Positions 15,078-16,002 of a DNA stretch of 16,002 nt are shown in pieces. Within the stretch, counting starts at the first letter, position 1, and every line of letters begins with the position of its first letter. Below the pieces are notes generated by a model, which ran no database searches, was not told where the DNA came from, and saw only the letters and a program-made list of their open reading frames with translations. This DNA comes from Paracoccaceae bacterium (GTDB lineage: Bacteria; Pseudomonadota; Alphaproteobacteria; Rhodobacterales; Rhodobacteraceae), in NCBI GenBank assembly GCA_012036325.1, contig JAAUPC010000034.1, forward strand, positions 1 to 16,002, given 5' to 3'. The translations under genes were made by a program, and so were the position numbers.

Positions 15078-16002
15078 CCCAAGCCTTCGGGGCCGCGATC
15101 TTTGGCTGCAGTGGGCCTGACCTATCGGCCAACGATAGGGCCTTTTTTCGCGACGCCGACCCCTTCGGTTTCATCCTTTTCGCCCGCAACGTGGAAAGCC
15201 CGGACCAGTTGCGCCGCCTGACGGCTGGCCTGCGCAATGCCGTGGGCCGCGACGCGCCGATCCTGATCGATCAGGAAGGCGGCCGCGTCCAACGCTTGCG
15301 CGCGCCCCATTGGCAAGAATGGGAGCCACCTTTGGACACCGCCCTTCGCGCGGGGTCAGTCACGCAAGCGGCGCGCATTCTGGGCCTGCGGGCGCAAGCG
15401 ATTGCAGCGGAACTGGCAGCGGTCGGGATCGACGCCAATTGCGCCCCGGTGGCGGATGTCGCGGGGGCGGAGACACATCCTTTCCTGCGCAACCGCTGCT
15501 ATGGCACGGATCCGGCCAGCGTCACGGTCATCGCCCGTGCGGTGGCCGATGGGCTTTTGGCCGGCGGGGTGCTGCCGGTGGTCAAGCACATGCCGGGGCA
15601 TGGCCGGTCGCATCTGGATACGCATCTTGCCTTGCCCACGGTCACCGCCAGCTTGGAGGAGTTGCGGGCCGTGGACTTCGCCCCGTTCCGCGCACTTGCT
15701 GATCTGCCGATTGCGATGACCGCGCATCTGGTCTTTGCCGCGTTGGACCCCGATCTGCCCGCCACCCAGTCGCCCACCATGATCAGCTTGATCCGCGAAG
15801 AGATCGGGTTTCAGGGCCTTCTCATGACCGATGATCTGAACATGGAGGCGCTTGCAGGCTCGCTTGCCGACCGCACGGCCCGATCGATCGCGGCGGGTGT
15901 CGATCTGGCGTTGCATTGCAAGGGCGATCTGGCCCAGATGCAGGAAGTGGCCGCCGCCGCCGGTAAGATGACGCCCGTCGCAATGGACCGGGGCAGGGCG
16001 GC
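15074..16002 (+). CDS. nagZ: Beta-N-acetylhexosaminidase NagZ, partial at 3' end
   Basis: A cytosolic GH3 enzyme that removes terminal GlcNAc from anhydro-muropeptides in wall recycling. The 309 visible codons contain DQEGGRVQRL (66-75), the KHMPGHG motif (171-177), the LDTH pair Asp182/His184 acting as the catalytic acid/base dyad, and TDDLNM with Asp253 the likely nucleophile. The frame is intact to the window's end; only the last few tens of residues should be missing. The start overlaps the SPOR gene stop by four bases, implying coupled translation. The next genes expected in this group, scpA and scpB, would lie beyond the edge. Confidence 0.95.
   Translation, partial: MTQAFGAAIFGCSGPDLSANDRAFFRDADPFGFILFARNVESPDQLRRLTAGLRNAVGRDAPILIDQEGGRVQRLRAPHWQEWEPPLDTALRAGSVTQAARILGLRAQAIAAELAAVGIDANCAPVADVAGAETHPFLRNRCYGTDPASVTVIARAVADGLLAGGVLPVVKHMPGHGRSHLDTHLALPTVTASLEELRAVDFAPFRALADLPIAMTAHLVFAALDPDLPATQSPTMISLIREEIGFQGLLMTDDLNMEALAGSLADRTARSIAAGVDLALHCKGDLAQMQEVAAAAGKMTPVAMDRGRA

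Overview
The window is a GC-rich, gene-dense chromosomal segment. Protein content, codon use and gene order point to an alphaproteobacterium of the Rhodobacterales (Rhodobacter/Paracoccaceae-like). The main grounds are the EF-P type starting KVIASSLRKGN, a gene-transfer-agent type lysis pair, and the order argS, SPOR protein, nagZ. This assignment rests on recognition, not on a search.

Layout: (1) 1-2196, minus: purL (purine synthesis), open at the left edge, with a C-terminus that stops looking like PurL about 170 bases from the edge. (2) 2302-4384, plus: a probable ECF42-type stress operon of a MAPEG membrane protein, a YciI/DGPF protein and a large ECF sigma factor, preceded by a sequence matching the ECF42 promoter motif. 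(3) 4383-5470, minus: a LysR regulator, with a strong terminator and a possible small RNA downstream. (4) 5660-7209, plus: murI overlapping a DUF1684 gene. (5) 7212-9209: a possible 44-residue ORF, then efp (minus, TTG start) divergent from epmA (plus), the enzyme that modifies EF-P. (6) 9210-9448: a gene-free stretch with palindromic repeats. (7) 9449-11046, plus: argC (frameshifted) and ccmE. (8) 11116-12202, plus: endolysin (GH108) and 3TM holin, like the detached lysis genes of Rhodobacter gene transfer agents. (9) 12270-16002, plus: argS (frameshifted), a SPOR-domain protein (frameshifted) and nagZ, which runs off the right edge.

Three genes (argC, argS, SPOR) each lack one base in a short homopolymer, with the conserved protein resuming at once in the next frame. 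Because argS is essential, sequencing or assembly error is more likely than true decay. The purL tail may likewise be an assembly join.

Most genes are housekeeping: purine, arginine, peptidoglycan building and recycling, translation and cytochrome c maturation. The segments most worth attention are the ECF42 operon with its candidate promoter, the GTA-like lysis pair, the possible small RNA at 4383-4463, and the odd purL end. I see no tRNA, rRNA, CRISPR array or insertion sequence.
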